NCBI GenBank assembly: GCA_026003475.1
Contig: BPHJ01000001.1
Span: 1,673,189-1,737,188, forward strand
Reading direction: 5' to 3'
From: Candidatus Kapaibacterium sp.
Lineage (GTDB): Bacteria > Bacteroidota > Ignavibacteria > Kapaibacteriales > NICIL-2
Length of the DNA: 64,000 nt
Part shown: in pieces, positions 48,914 to 59,140 of the stretch
Numbering within the stretch: position 1 is the stretch's first letter
How the letters are laid out: each line of letters starts with the position of its first letter
Program-made: the position numbers and the translations under genes
Notes under the pieces: generated by a model
Told to the model about the DNA's origin: nothing
The model's database searches: none
The model's input: only the letters and a program-made list of their open reading frames with translations

Positions 48914-51900
48914 GTGAGCTCTCTCGACCTCGACGTGAGCATTTATTCATTCAGCCTTGTGTCGGATCTACGGCGGATCGCGGCTGTTACCGTCATTGTT
49001 GCATGGACGGCGGGCAGCACCTGCGCCAGCGCTCTGTGCTGGAAACGGGTAGCACCACCGGATAGTCTGCGGCCATTCCGGCAACTCCGCTATGGCGATA
49101 ACACGCATCGCCGACGTCCAACAGGACTGGAAATCCTCCAGCAGCTCGACACGAGTGGTACTGTCCGCATCCACGAGCAAGTTGGCGGAACCGACGTCTC
49201 GTTGCCACGGGTTGTGGAACTTGATGCTTACCTTGCCGAACGGCGTCGCACCGCGAGCCGCCGCATTTGGGATTCGCTTTCGACCAACTACGACCTCAAG
49301 CGCGCCCTCAGCGGTGGAAACTTGGCAAAGCTCCTGGCACAGTCCTCGGGCATTTCGATTCCGCTCCCTCCCAATCCACTCACCACCATCTTCGGAAAGC
49401 CAGAAATCAGCATCACCGTCAATGGCGAGGTCAATCTCCGTGCTGGCTGGCGGTGGGACTCCCAAAACTTAGGGGCATCGAGTGCCTTCGGGCAAAGCCA
49501 GTCGGCCCCCGTGTTTTCGCAAAACATCCAGCTCAACGTCAGCGCACGCATCGGGGACAAGTTCCGTTTGGGCACCGATTGGAACACGCTCCGCCAGTTC
49601 GACTTCGACAACCGTTTCAAGATTGGCTACGAAGGCTACGACGACGACATCATCAAGCTGGCCGAACTTGGGAACGTGCAACTGCCGACCAACAGCGCCT
49701 TCATCAGCGGTTCCCAGACGCTCTTCGGTGCCCGCGCTGATTTCCAGTTTGGCCCGCTCTACCTGAAGACAATCGGTGCGCAACGCCGGGCAGAGCGTCG
49801 CATCCTCCGTGCCAATAGTGGTGCTGCCCGAACAACGTTCGTGCTGCGCGCCTACGACTACGCCGAGAACCATTATTTCCTCGACACTGCCTACAAAGCG
49901 CTCTACCGCCAGTACTGGCAATTGACAACGCCCGTACCTGTCCCGGCTGGTCCGCTGCTGGTCAAAGAAATCGAGGTCTACGAAAGCACTGCCGATGTTC
50001 GTGACCAAGCAGTCGGCGGCATCGAAGTGATTGCCTACGACACGCTCTCGCCGATTCGCTTTGCGCAAGGGGAACGCTACCCCGCTTCGATGAAAAGTCC
50101 CTCGGTCCGCATCGAGCAGGGGAAAGTCGAGCGCGGTCGTTTTGTGCGCCTGGACCCGACACGTTTTACATTCAACCCCAATCTTGGAACGTTGGACATC
50201 TGGGGATTCCGCCGCGATCGCACCTACGCCGTTGCCTACCGCACCGAGGGAGCTTCACCTGCGAAAGAGGACGATCTCTACCATGGTACGCTGTCGGCAA
50301 CAGCCAAAGATGGCGATACACTCATCTTGAAGCTCATCTACCGCCCCAACCTCCAGCCAGGTTTTACGAATCTGTGGGCACGGCAAATGCGGAATATCTA
50401 CTTCATCAATGCCACTAACGTCTCCACCCAAGACGCACGGATCACCATCTACTACCTGCGCACGAACAACGACTCGACCGATATTCTCGAAGGCACATCC
50501 GATAAGCTCGTCACGGCGCTCGGTGTCGATCGCGTCAACAATGCAACAGGGCAACCGCCCGGCGACGGACTCTTTGACTTCACCGGTGGCGCTCCACCAA
50601 CACAGCAGCAAGCGGGAGCAGGATTTACCCCAGGACAAAGTATGCTCCCCGGTCAGCAGCAGCAAGCTTCCGGTGGAAGTCCCTATTTCAATCCCGTCCG
50701 CGGTGAAATCATCTTCCCCTGGATCGAACCCTTCCGCGAAGGGTTGGATTCTGCTTTTTCCCGACGCGGCAACCCCGCATTGGCAAAGCAGTACTACTAC
50801 AGCGCCGTCTACGACGTCCAGAAAGCCTTCGCCCAGCAACAAACCGCCCAAGACCGATGGCTCATCGTCGGGGACGTTCAGGGACAAGCCGCCGGACGCA
50901 TCTCGCTGGGCTTCAACGTTGCTCCCGGCAGTGTGCGCGTGTTCTTGAGCGGTCGGCAGCTTCGGGAAAACGATGACTACGTTGTGGACTACTACTCCGG
51001 CACTGTCAGTATTCGCAATCCCCAAGCACAAGCGGCCGGTAGCGATTTGGTCATCGAGTACGAATCCAACGATGTGATGAACATCCAAACCCGGACGCTG
51101 CTCGGGATGCGGGCAGACCTGGTGCTCTCCCGTACCCGGAATGCCTCGCTAACGCTGGGAAGCACACTGATGAACTTCAACACCGCTGCCTTAGTTGACC
51201 GCGTCCGTATCGGCGAAGAGCCAATTTCGAACACTATGCTTGGCTTCGATGCCAACTTCAACTGGAATGCTCAGTGGCTCAGCGATGCACTCAATTGGCT
51301 ACCATTCTACAGCACCAGAGAACGCTCGACCATCACCTTCCGTGGCGAATGGGCGCAGCAAATGCCCACCCCCAACAAACGCATCTCGGAAATCCCCGTG
51401 GACAACAACCAAGCTGCTGCCTACATTGACGACTTCGAAGGTGCTCAACGCTTCATCTCAATGGGACTAACCGGCACACTCTGGACACACTCGTCGCCGC
51501 CTGTAGATTCGAGCATTGATGCAGAGCATGAACGGCGCGCTCTCTACCGGGGAAAACTCTACTGGTACAATTTCTTCCTGCCCCGTGTCCCGATCGCAGA
51601 AGTCTATCCCAACCGGCAGACCGTCCAAGGGCAAACCCGACTGTCCCCACTGGTGATCACGTTCGACCCCGACCAGCGCGGCATCTACAACCCCAATCCC
51701 GAATACCTCGACACGCTCAACCCTCGTTGGGATTCGGTCAAGACTAACCCCTGGCAGCAACGTCCGGCAAATCGGCAGCGCCTGTGGGCAGGGATGCAAC
51801 GGCTGATCTCCACCTTCAATGCCAATTTCGACCTCGACAATATTGACTTCATTGACATCATGATGCGCATCGAGGAGCGGGAACCCGGCGCACAGATGTT

Positions 51901-54900
51901 CATTGACTTAGGACAAATCAGCGAGGACATTATCCCCAACTACCGCCTCAACACCGAAGATGGCATCACTGCCGGCGCACCCATTCCCAACGGGCGAATT
52001 GATCCAGGCGAAGACGTCGGCATTGACGCACTCGACAACGCCGGCGAACGTGCTGCGTACCCATACCCACTCAACCTCGAAGACGACCCTTCGCGCGACG
52101 ACTACTTTTTCAACTTCACCAAACCAAACGAGCAGCAAGTCGATCAGGACTTCCTCCGCTGGAACAACTTCGAAGGCAATGCTGCCCAATCCGAGCTGGG
52201 ACAATTCCCCGACACCGAAATCCTGAACAAGCAGAATGGACAGACCATCGCACTCGACGACAGCTACTTCAGCTACGAAGTCAATCTCGATCCCTCCGAT
52301 GCGAACCCACAAGTCGTCGGCGGTGGCACTAATGGCTGGCGGCTCTATCGGATCCCACTGCGTGGCGCCAAACGCATCGTCGGTAATCCACTGTTCTCGA
52401 ACATCCAGTACGTCCGCGTCTGGTTCAAAGGAGGGCGTATCAAAGTCTCGATTGCCGATTGGCGTTTTGTCGGCGCGCAGTGGCAGCGCACCAACTACGC
52501 ACAAATCCCCAACAGCGCGGTCTCGAACGACACCGTCATCCGTGTTGCATTTGTCAACCGCGAGGAGAATGCCGGCCCACCCGACTACTACACCATGCCG
52601 CCGGGTGTGCAGCCGCCGCGCAACCTTGCCAATCCTGATTTCCAAAACGACATTCTGCTCAACGAGCAATCGCTGGCGATCGGCGTTTCGAACCTCCCGT
52701 GTGGCGACGAGCGCCGAGCAACGCGCTTTTTCTTCCGACCGATGGACTTTTTCTACTATCGCTCGCTGAAGGTGTTCATCAAAGGCGTCGGCGGACAGGA
52801 CTACATCCCACCGGATTCCCTGCTCCTGACTCCTGCCGATACGAGCGCACCGCAATTTTTTATTCGCTTCGGTATCGACAGCGCCAATTACTACGAATAC
52901 CGCGCTCCCATCGTCCGTCAATGGCGCAACGTCGCCATCCCACTGCAGACGCTGGCAGCGCTCAAAGCCCAGCGCGATAGTCTCCTCCAGTGGCAGCGCA
53001 TCACCTATCCCGTGCCTGGAGATCCGTACGCTCGCTTTGCTATCGTGGGGAACCCGCTGCTGACGCGGGTGATGTTCATTTCGATCGGGATCGCTAATCC
53101 GCGGGAGCGATGCCCCCAAGCACTGGGCACCACCATTTGGGCAGACGAACTACGCCTGGTCGGACCCGATGCCCGCACCGATTGGGCTGGAACAGCAAAC
53201 CTGGATATCAAACTTGCCGATCTGGGCAGCATTCGTACTGCGTACACGCAAACCAACCCATTCTTCCACCGCTTGGAGGAGCGCTTCGGCACGCGCGAAC
53301 AGGCGCGCGACTTTACCTTCACCCTCGAGCTTGGAGGGGAAAAATTTCTGCCCAAGGAATGGAAAGATGCACGCATTCCGTTTGCCTTTACGCGTACAGT
53401 TCGCGAGCGTCTTCCCATCTTCGCTGCCCAAAGCGATGTCAACATCGAGCAGGCAGCAATGATGGCCTACAATAGTGTGCTCTCTGCCGGTGGTACGCAG
53501 CAGGAAGCGCTCGACCGTGCCGACTACGTCCGTCGCCGCGCCCGCACCCGTATCGCCCAGACACAGTGGAGCATTCTGGGCTTTCGCTTTGGCATTCCCA
53601 CGTCGCTGTGGTGGATTCGCGAAACGCTCAACCGATTCGTTCTCGGCTACGCATACACCCAAGAAGCCGAGCAATCCCCTGTCTATGCGGAGCGATTCCG
53701 CTGGCAATGGGACCTGACGGCGCAGTACGCACTTCCACTGCCGGCAACGCTGGCGCAAGTGTCGCTCGGTGGTTGGATGCAAGGCATCCCTCTGCTCGAA
53801 ACATACGCCGGCTGGAAAATCAACCTGCTCCCACAGAACATTTCGCTCTCGACACGACTGTCGCGCTACCGCCGTACCGAACAATCGTGGTTTCTGCCCT
53901 TTCCCTCACCGGTCGAACGTGGATTTACAGCAACCAACTCTGCTGCAATCCAGTGGAAATTCACCGAAGGAGGTTTACTCTCGCCAATGCTGGACTATCA
54001 GCTCTCTCAAACGAACACCCTGGTCCCACTCGAATTAGATCCTCTCGGGCAGCAGCGCACAGGCTCCCAGATCGCACGCCAGATGTTTTTCAACAGCGGA
54101 CGCCCGATCAACTTCGGGACACCGATCTCGGTACAGCAAACTACAACGCTCACCTTTCGGCCTCTTCTGCCCAACGTCGGGAACCTAAACCGATTTTTTG
54201 ACCTGTCGGGCACGTTCACGACGACGTACTCATGGAACGATCCGCTCCAGCCCGATCCGCGCCTGCGCGATGCAGTCAAGCAGGTCGGCTATACCAACAC
54301 CATTCGTTGGAACGCGAACCTCCGGCTGCAAGCGATGACGAATTCGTGGTTCGGCATCGAGCAAGCACCGACGCGACGCACCGGACAACGCGACACCACT
54401 CCCCCACGCCAATCCTCCTCCCTGCTGGGCGATGCGCTCGACGTTCTCCGTTCGATTCTGTTCGACTACCAGCAACTGACCATCAGCTTCACCCAAACCA
54501 ACACCGCCAACACCCCAGGCGCCTTCGGGGGAACAGGCGTCAGCAACCTGTGGGGACGCATGCTCACCGGCCGCAACAGCGAACTCTTTCTGGGACCATC
54601 GGCTGCCTACCAGCTTGGGTTGGTGCGCTATCCCCATGCGGGGATTGGCATGCGATTGACCTCGCGTTTCCCGTTTGTTGCCTTCTGGGAGGACATCGGC
54701 ATTCGTCCCCCCAACGCGCAGTTCCAGGACAACATCTCCCAACAAACGGGACTGGAAATTCGCACCACACGTCCGCTCTGGAAGGGAGCAACGCTCGACC
54801 TGACGTGGCGGACGCAGTTTGGAATCAACCGCAACCAACTGACCACCACCGATGCGCAGGGACGCATGACCTTCACCAACGTTACCTTGAGCGAACAGTA

Positions 54901-55798
54901 CCAGCGAACGTTTTTGACTGCACCCTACTGGCTCTTCTTTGCAGCATTCAACAATCGCCCCGAAACCGTCGTCGAGCGATACCGCCAGCTCCGCACCCAG
55001 ATCATCGGCACCAAAAACGAAGACTCGCTCAGCATTGACGAGCAACTGGCGCTTCAGAATGCCATGACGAGCGCATTCATCTCCGGTTTGCAGGCGTTCG
55101 AGTTTTTACCCGGCGTGCTCCAGCGATATTTGCCGCAGGTCAATTGGTCGCTCCGCTGGGAAGGCATCGAGAAATTTTGGATCCTCGACCAATTTGCCCA
55201 GCGCATCACACTCGAGCACGCCTACCAGACGCTCTACACTGAAAGCGCCTACACAACCGACAATGGGCGCGTGGTCAATGCCCAAACCGTCCAGATGCAA
55301 TTTCAGCCGTTAGTCGGCGCCATCTTGTCGTTCGACGAGAAAAAACTCCAGGGGCTGCTCACTGCTAACCTCCGCTACAACACCCGCACCAACTACAGCA
55401 TCGCCGCCGCTGCACGAACACTGACCGAGGAAGTGCAGAATGAGCTTTCCTTCAACGCCAACTATGCGCTCCGTGGCTTTAGCTTTCCGTTGCTGGGGAT
55501 TGACTTGAAAAACGACGTCGAGTTCTCGCTCATCGCATCCTACCGTGCCAGTAGTCGGCGGACGTTCCTGCTGGGACAGCGCTCCGAGCAAGCCCAGCAG
55601 AGCACCAACGGCACCGAAGTAGATGGACGCCGCTCATTCCTGATTGAGCCACGGGCACGCTACACTCTTAGTCGCTTGGTCACTGCTACCGCATTCTTCC
55701 GCTACAACGGCGAGTTCACCACCGGTGCTGCGAATCCCGGTTTCAGTGTGACCGAAGTGGGGGTTGAACTGCGCATTTCGATCAGTGGCGGGCGCTAA
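48914..55798 (+). CDS. sprA: Type IX secretion translocon protein SprA (Sov)
   Basis: Up to 2294 residues, the size of SprA, the giant barrel that passes T9SS cargo through the outer membrane. Recognised from GKPEISITVNGEVNLRAGW, YEGYDDDIIKLAELGNVQLP, the AYIDDFEGAQRFISMGL motif and repeated blocks of beta strands to the end. There is no ATG: the frame opens at GTG 48914, with further GTGs at 48935 and 48959. The signal peptide (SDLRRIAAVTVIVAWTAG...CASA) fits best with a start at 48959, so the first 15 codons are uncertain. It is transcribed alone and its stop overlaps that of the convergent rfbB-like gene by 4 bp. Confidence 0.93.
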   Translation: MSSLDLDVSIYSFSLVSDLRRIAAVTVIVAWTAGSTCASALCWKRVAPPDSLRPFRQLRYGDNTHRRRPTGLEILQQLDTSGTVRIHEQVGGTDVSLPRVVELDAYLAERRRTASRRIWDSLSTNYDLKRALSGGNLAKLLAQSSGISIPLPPNPLTTIFGKPEISITVNGEVNLRAGWRWDSQNLGASSAFGQSQSAPVFSQNIQLNVSARIGDKFRLGTDWNTLRQFDFDNRFKIGYEGYDDDIIKLAELGNVQLPTNSAFISGSQTLFGARADFQFGPLYLKTIGAQRRAERRILRANSGAARTTFVLRAYDYAENHYFLDTAYKALYRQYWQLTTPVPVPAGPLLVKEIEVYESTADVRDQAVGGIEVIAYDTLSPIRFAQGERYPASMKSPSVRIEQGKVERGRFVRLDPTRFTFNPNLGTLDIWGFRRDRTYAVAYRTEGASPAKEDDLYHGTLSATAKDGDTLILKLIYRPNLQPGFTNLWARQMRNIYFINATNVSTQDARITIYYLRTNNDSTDILEGTSDKLVTALGVDRVNNATGQPPGDGLFDFTGGAPPTQQQAGAGFTPGQSMLPGQQQQASGGSPYFNPVRGEIIFPWIEPFREGLDSAFSRRGNPALAKQYYYSAVYDVQKAFAQQQTAQDRWLIVGDVQGQAAGRISLGFNVAPGSVRVFLSGRQLRENDDYVVDYYSGTVSIRNPQAQAAGSDLVIEYESNDVMNIQTRTLLGMRADLVLSRTRNASLTLGSTLMNFNTAALVDRVRIGEEPISNTMLGFDANFNWNAQWLSDALNWLPFYSTRERSTITFRGEWAQQMPTPNKRISEIPVDNNQAAAYIDDFEGAQRFISMGLTGTLWTHSSPPVDSSIDAEHERRALYRGKLYWYNFFLPRVPIAEVYPNRQTVQGQTRLSPLVITFDPDQRGIYNPNPEYLDTLNPRWDSVKTNPWQQRPANRQRLWAGMQRLISTFNANFDLDNIDFIDIMMRIEEREPGAQMFIDLGQISEDIIPNYRLNTEDGITAGAPIPNGRIDPGEDVGIDALDNAGERAAYPYPLNLEDDPSRDDYFFNFTKPNEQQVDQDFLRWNNFEGNAAQSELGQFPDTEILNKQNGQTIALDDSYFSYEVNLDPSDANPQVVGGGTNGWRLYRIPLRGAKRIVGNPLFSNIQYVRVWFKGGRIKVSIADWRFVGAQWQRTNYAQIPNSAVSNDTVIRVAFVNREENAGPPDYYTMPPGVQPPRNLANPDFQNDILLNEQSLAIGVSNLPCGDERRATRFFFRPMDFFYYRSLKVFIKGVGGQDYIPPDSLLLTPADTSAPQFFIRFGIDSANYYEYRAPIVRQWRNVAIPLQTLAALKAQRDSLLQWQRITYPVPGDPYARFAIVGNPLLTRVMFISIGIANPRERCPQALGTTIWADELRLVGPDARTDWAGTANLDIKLADLGSIRTAYTQTNPFFHRLEERFGTREQARDFTFTLELGGEKFLPKEWKDARIPFAFTRTVRERLPIFAAQSDVNIEQAAMMAYNSVLSAGGTQQEALDRADYVRRRARTRIAQTQWSILGFRFGIPTSLWWIRETLNRFVLGYAYTQEAEQSPVYAERFRWQWDLTAQYALPLPATLAQVSLGGWMQGIPLLETYAGWKINLLPQNISLSTRLSRYRRTEQSWFLPFPSPVERGFTATNSAAIQWKFTEGGLLSPMLDYQLSQTNTLVPLELDPLGQQRTGSQIARQMFFNSGRPINFGTPISVQQTTTLTFRPLLPNVGNLNRFFDLSGTFTTTYSWNDPLQPDPRLRDAVKQVGYTNTIRWNANLRLQAMTNSWFGIEQAPTRRTGQRDTTPPRQSSSLLGDALDVLRSILFDYQQLTISFTQTNTANTPGAFGGTGVSNLWGRMLTGRNSELFLGPSAAYQLGLVRYPHAGIGMRLTSRFPFVAFWEDIGIRPPNAQFQDNISQQTGLEIRTTRPLWKGATLDLTWRTQFGINRNQLTTTDAQGRMTFTNVTLSEQYQRTFLTAPYWLFFAAFNNRPETVVERYRQLRTQIIGTKNEDSLSIDEQLALQNAMTSAFISGLQAFEFLPGVLQRYLPQVNWSLRWEGIEKFWILDQFAQRITLEHAYQTLYTESAYTTDNGRVVNAQTVQMQFQPLVGAILSFDEKKLQGLLTANLRYNTRTNYSIAAAARTLTEEVQNELSFNANYALRGFSFPLLGIDLKNDVEFSLIASYRASSRRTFLLGQRSEQAQQSTNGTEVDGRRSFLIEPRARYTLSRLVTATAFFRYNGEFTTGAANPGFSVTEVGVELRISISGGR

Positions 55799-56847
55799 GC
55801 CTCTTGGCTGCTGCCCTGACTGCTCTCCGATAGCCGCCATCCATACTGCTGGCGATAGTAGCTGCGGTACTCTCCCGATCGAACCGCATTGACCCATGCC
55901 TGATTGTTCCGGTACCAGGCAATCGTGCGTTCGAGTCCTTGGTCGAAATCAACCGTGGGTGCCCACCCGAGCTGCTGGCGTGCTTTGGTGCAGTCAATTG
56001 CATAGCGGCGGTCGTGACCAGGCCGATCGGCAACATGCTGAATCAGCGACTCTGGCTTGCCCAACAACCGGAGAATCGCACGCACCACATCCACGTTGCG
56101 CCGCTCACTTTCCCCGCCGAAGTTGTAGACTTCTCCGACCTGTCCGTGCTCGTAGGCAGCGATCAAGCCCCGGCAGTGATCCTCGACGTAAATCCAATCG
56201 CGCACCTGCTGTCCATCGCCGTACACAGGCAGTGGCTTCTCCTCGAGCGCATTGGCAATCATCAACGGGATGAGCTTTTCGGGGAATTGGTAGGGACCGT
56301 AATTGTTTGAGCAGCGCGTAATAATGGCTGGCACGCCGTAGGTGTGCACAAATGCCCGCACTAAACAGTCAGCGGCGGCTTTCGATGCCGCATAGGGTGA
56401 ATTGGGACGAAGGGGCGATTCCTCCGTAAACGGTGGATCCTCGGGTTCGAGCGAGCCATACACCTCGTCGGTTGAAACATGGACGAAGCGCTCAATCGAA
56501 CAGGCGCGTGCTGCTTCCAACAGCACCAGTGTCCCGCGAACGTTGGTTTCGATGAATGGTTCGGCCGAAAGAATCGAACGGTCCACATGGCTTTCGGCAG
56601 CGCAGTGGATGATCCCACCGACGGCATACTGCTCGATCACCTGACGAACCAAGCGCGCATCCTCGATCCGCCCGTGCACGAAGTGGTAACGGGGGTTCTG
56701 CTCGACTTGCCGGAGGTTGTCCAGATTTCCTGCGTACGTGAGCGCATCAAGATTGACCACATGCCAATCCCGCCAGCGAAGAATCCACCGCACAAGATTG
56801 CTGCCAATGAACCCTGCTCCACCGGTGACGATAACAGTATGGCTCAC
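55795..56847 (-). CDS. rfbB: dTDP-glucose 4,6-dehydratase
   Basis: 350-residue short-chain dehydrogenase/reductase of the extended type. The NAD-binding motif GGAGFIG is at the N-terminus. The THVSTDEVYG segment carries the Asp-Glu pair specific to RmlB, and YAASK supplies the catalytic Tyr and Lys. The C-terminal DRPGHDRRYAID block is also typical. It makes dTDP-4-keto-6-deoxyglucose for rhamnose and other deoxysugars. The start is GTG, overlapping the stop of the proline dehydrogenase gene (GTGA). No rmlA, rmlC or rmlD genes are near. Confidence 0.93.
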   Translation of the reverse strand: MSHTVIVTGGAGFIGSNLVRWILRWRDWHVVNLDALTYAGNLDNLRQVEQNPRYHFVHGRIEDARLVRQVIEQYAVGGIIHCAAESHVDRSILSAEPFIETNVRGTLVLLEAARACSIERFVHVSTDEVYGSLEPEDPPFTEESPLRPNSPYAASKAAADCLVRAFVHTYGVPAIITRCSNNYGPYQFPEKLIPLMIANALEEKPLPVYGDGQQVRDWIYVEDHCRGLIAAYEHGQVGEVYNFGGESERRNVDVVRAILRLLGKPESLIQHVADRPGHDRRYAIDCTKARQQLGWAPTVDFDQGLERTIAWYRNNQAWVNAVRSGEYRSYYRQQYGWRLSESSQGSSQEA

Positions 56848-57764
56848 GTGCGTCGCCCCCAACCATCCAACGACACAAGCGCGCGGAACACATGCCCGGC
56901 AACTTGCGGATTCTCTTTGAGCCGTCGCAGCGAGTAGCCGTACCAATCCTCGCCGTAGGGAACGTAAATGCGCATCGGGTAGCCACGCGCGATCAAGGCA
57001 TCGCGCTTGGCTTCGCGCACCCCAAGCAACATTTGGAACTCGTAGCGATCGCTGCTCAATTGCCGCTCTGCGATCAAGCGCTCGGCATCGTCAATGAGCA
57101 CATCGTCATGCGTTGCAATGCGAACGGTCATTCCCAGGTCCAGGATCAAGCGCAGCAGGAGGCGGTAGTTGGCCCGAATGCCCTCGCGGTCCTTGATAGC
57201 GATCGAAGGATCTTCGTTGTAGATGCCCTTGCAGAGTCGAATATCAGCGCGGTAGGGTGCCAGGTCTCGAATGTCGTCGGCGCTGCGGTAGAGGTAGGCT
57301 TGAATGACCACGCCGAGGTTGTCGAAGCCAGCATCGCGCATGCTGCGGTACAGCTCCAGGGTGGCAGTTGTGTACGGCGAATTCTCCATGTCCAAACGCA
57401 CGAACAATCCCAACTGCTGTGCACGGATGAGAACGCGCCGCAGATTTGTTTCCGCAAGCGTGCGATCAATGGCAAGCCCGACCGAGGTTAGCTTCAGCGA
57501 CAGATATGCCGGCAACTGGTGCGTCGCAATTGCTTCGAGGGTGCGGAGTGCCTGCTCGGTTTCCCGCTCTGCCTGGTCGGCTGCGGTCACAAATTCGCCG
57601 AGCGCATCAATAGTTGCCGTCGCACCACGAGCAGCAAGCCGCCGGACGGTGGCAATGGCGTCGTCGAGCGTGGTGCCGGCAATGTAGCGCCAGGCAACAC
57701 GCCGCACAATCGGTTTGGGAATCAGCGGTAAGGACCGCGCAACGAGCGTATCGAGAAGGCTCAT
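56844..57764 (-). CDS. Proline dehydrogenase
   Basis: 306-residue monofunctional FAD-dependent proline dehydrogenase (PutA PRODH-type TIM barrel) that oxidises proline to pyrroline-5-carboxylate at the membrane. Key blocks are LSLKLTSVGLAID, VRLDMENSPYT, IRLCKGIYNEDPSIA and YEFQMLLGVR, with the substrate-site end RIYVPYGEDWYGYSLRRLKENP. I chose the ATG at 57762-57764; the open frame to 58070 runs through tmk. A TAATTTTG box lies 30 bp upstream. No P5C dehydrogenase gene is adjacent. Confidence 0.93.
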   Translation of the reverse strand: MSLLDTLVARSLPLIPKPIVRRVAWRYIAGTTLDDAIATVRRLAARGATATIDALGEFVTAADQAERETEQALRTLEAIATHQLPAYLSLKLTSVGLAIDRTLAETNLRRVLIRAQQLGLFVRLDMENSPYTTATLELYRSMRDAGFDNLGVVIQAYLYRSADDIRDLAPYRADIRLCKGIYNEDPSIAIKDREGIRANYRLLLRLILDLGMTVRIATHDDVLIDDAERLIAERQLSSDRYEFQMLLGVREAKRDALIARGYPMRIYVPYGEDWYGYSLRRLKENPQVAGHVFRALVSLDGWGRRT

Positions 57765-57793
57765 GAGGATCGAAGATGCAACAACCGTGGACG

Positions 57794-57801
57794 CAAAATT
57801 A
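57794..57801 (-). promoter_or_regulatory. Likely -7 box for the proline dehydrogenase gene
   Basis: TAATTTTG on the minus strand, 30 bp before the start codon, matches TAnnTTTG. It overlaps the last codons of tmk (stop at 57799), so the gene can also be read from the upstream operon. Confidence 0.45.
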
Positions 57802-58437
57802 GGCGACGCGTTCGGCGCTCTGCCGAGCAAGAATCCCCGCAACAATGGTTCGGATGCGCTCCTGCAAGCCTTCGACAGGCTCGGCAGCATCGAGCAGGTG
57901 GACCCGTTGTGGGTTCCGAGCTGCCAGTGCGTGATAGCCAGCGCGGACACGCTCGAAGAACTGACGAGAGGCACCCTCCATCCGATCAGCAACGTCGGCA
58001 GCCCGTCTGCCCCGGCGAGCCAGCGCTGTGGCCACGTCCAGGTCCAGCACAAAGGTTGCTTGCGGCACAACGTCCTCGATGGCGTAGGCGATCACGTGTT
58101 CGACCATGGCAATGTCGAGTCCGCGACCATAGCCTTGGTAGGCAAACGTCGAGTCGGCATACCGATCGCAAATGACAATCTCGCCCTGCTCAAGTGCCGG
58201 GCGAATAACTTCCTGCACCAATTGCCGCCGCGCAGCGCAGAACAGAAAGAGCTCTGCAACGGAATCAATTTGCTGTTGCACATCGAGCAGGACACGCCGA
58301 ATTGCTTCCGACAGTTGCGTCGAGCCTGGCTCCCGAAGTATGCGCACGCGGTGTCCGCGGGACTGGAGCCATTCTGCCAGCAGCACAGTGTGGGTGGATT
58401 TTCCTGCGCCGTCAATGCCTTCGAATGTGATGAGCAT
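57799..58437 (-). CDS. tmk: Thymidylate kinase
   Basis: 212 residues. P-loop FEGIDGAGKST (residues 5-15), the REPGST motif after strand 2, the DRYADSTFAYQGYGRGLD segment for nucleotide binding, and the LDLDV strand with an RRGRRAADVADRME LID region. It phosphorylates dTMP to dTDP. The start MLITFEGIDG is 4 bp after the rsmI stop, so it belongs to the same packed operon; the longer frame to 58524 lies inside rsmI. Confidence 0.95.
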   Translation of the reverse strand: MLITFEGIDGAGKSTHTVLLAEWLQSRGHRVRILREPGSTQLSEAIRRVLLDVQQQIDSVAELFLFCAARRQLVQEVIRPALEQGEIVICDRYADSTFAYQGYGRGLDIAMVEHVIAYAIEDVVPQATFVLDLDVATALARRGRRAADVADRMEGASRQFFERVRAGYHALAARNPQRVHLLDAAEPVEGLQERIRTIVAGILARQSAERVA

Positions 58438-58441
58438 ACCG

Positions 58442-59140
58442 TTACTCGGATCGTCCGTGCAAAAGTACCACGAATTCTCCCCGCACAGGGATGGTGTTCC
58501 CAATCTGCAGGGCGATTTCGCCAAGTGTGCCGCGGTAGAACGACTCGTGCACCTTCGTCAGCTCACGCGCAAGCGTACACCTGCGTTCTGGGCCACAGAC
58601 AGCCACCAGTTCGGCAATCAACCGCTCGATGCGGTGGGGCGACTCGTAGAGAATCACCGTCTGTTCGAGCGCGGCGATGCGGTCGAGGAAAGCTCGGCGC
58701 CCCTTCTTGTGTGGTGGAAATCCGACGAAGGTGAACTCGTGCACGGGCATACCGCTGGCTATCAGCGCGGTCAGTGCTGCATTGGCTCCCGGCAATGGGA
58801 CCACCCGCACACCGCGCGCTATTGCTTCCTGGACAAGCCGATAGCCAGGATCGCTCACCAGCGGCATCCCCGCTTGGCTGCAGAAAACAACGGCTTTCCC
58901 TTCCGTGACCGCGTTGATAAGCCGGCGACTTTGCATGCGCTCGTTGTGTTCATGGCATGAAACGATCGGTGGCGGTGCAATCTGGTACATTGCCAGCAAC
59001 TGCCGCAGCGATCGCGTATCCTCGGCGGCGATGAGATCGGCACTCGAGAGCACGCGCAAGGCTCGGAGGGTAATGTCTTCCCGATTCCCGATCGGCGTTG
59101 GCACAAGGTACAGTGCAGCCTCCAGCGGCTGGGGTTTCAT
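58442..59140 (-). CDS. rsmI: 16S rRNA (cytidine-1402) 2'-O-methyltransferase RsmI
   Basis: 232-residue tetrapyrrole-methylase-fold enzyme. LYLVPTPIGNREDITLRAL, AEDTRSLRQLL, SCHEHNE, GMPLVSDPGYRLV, PLPGANAALTALIASGMP and VILYESPHRIERL are the standard RsmI motifs. It methylates the ribose of C1402 in 16S rRNA. Length is slightly short because it lacks the extra C-terminal domain of some members. Start overlaps the stop of the MutT-TadA fusion gene by 4 bp. Confidence 0.95.
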   Translation of the reverse strand: MKPQPLEAALYLVPTPIGNREDITLRALRVLSSADLIAAEDTRSLRQLLAMYQIAPPPIVSCHEHNERMQSRRLINAVTEGKAVVFCSQAGMPLVSDPGYRLVQEAIARGVRVVPLPGANAALTALIASGMPVHEFTFVGFPPHKKGRRAFLDRIAALEQTVILYESPHRIERLIAELVAVCGPERRCTLARELTKVHESFYRGTLGEIALQIGNTIPVRGEFVVLLHGRSE

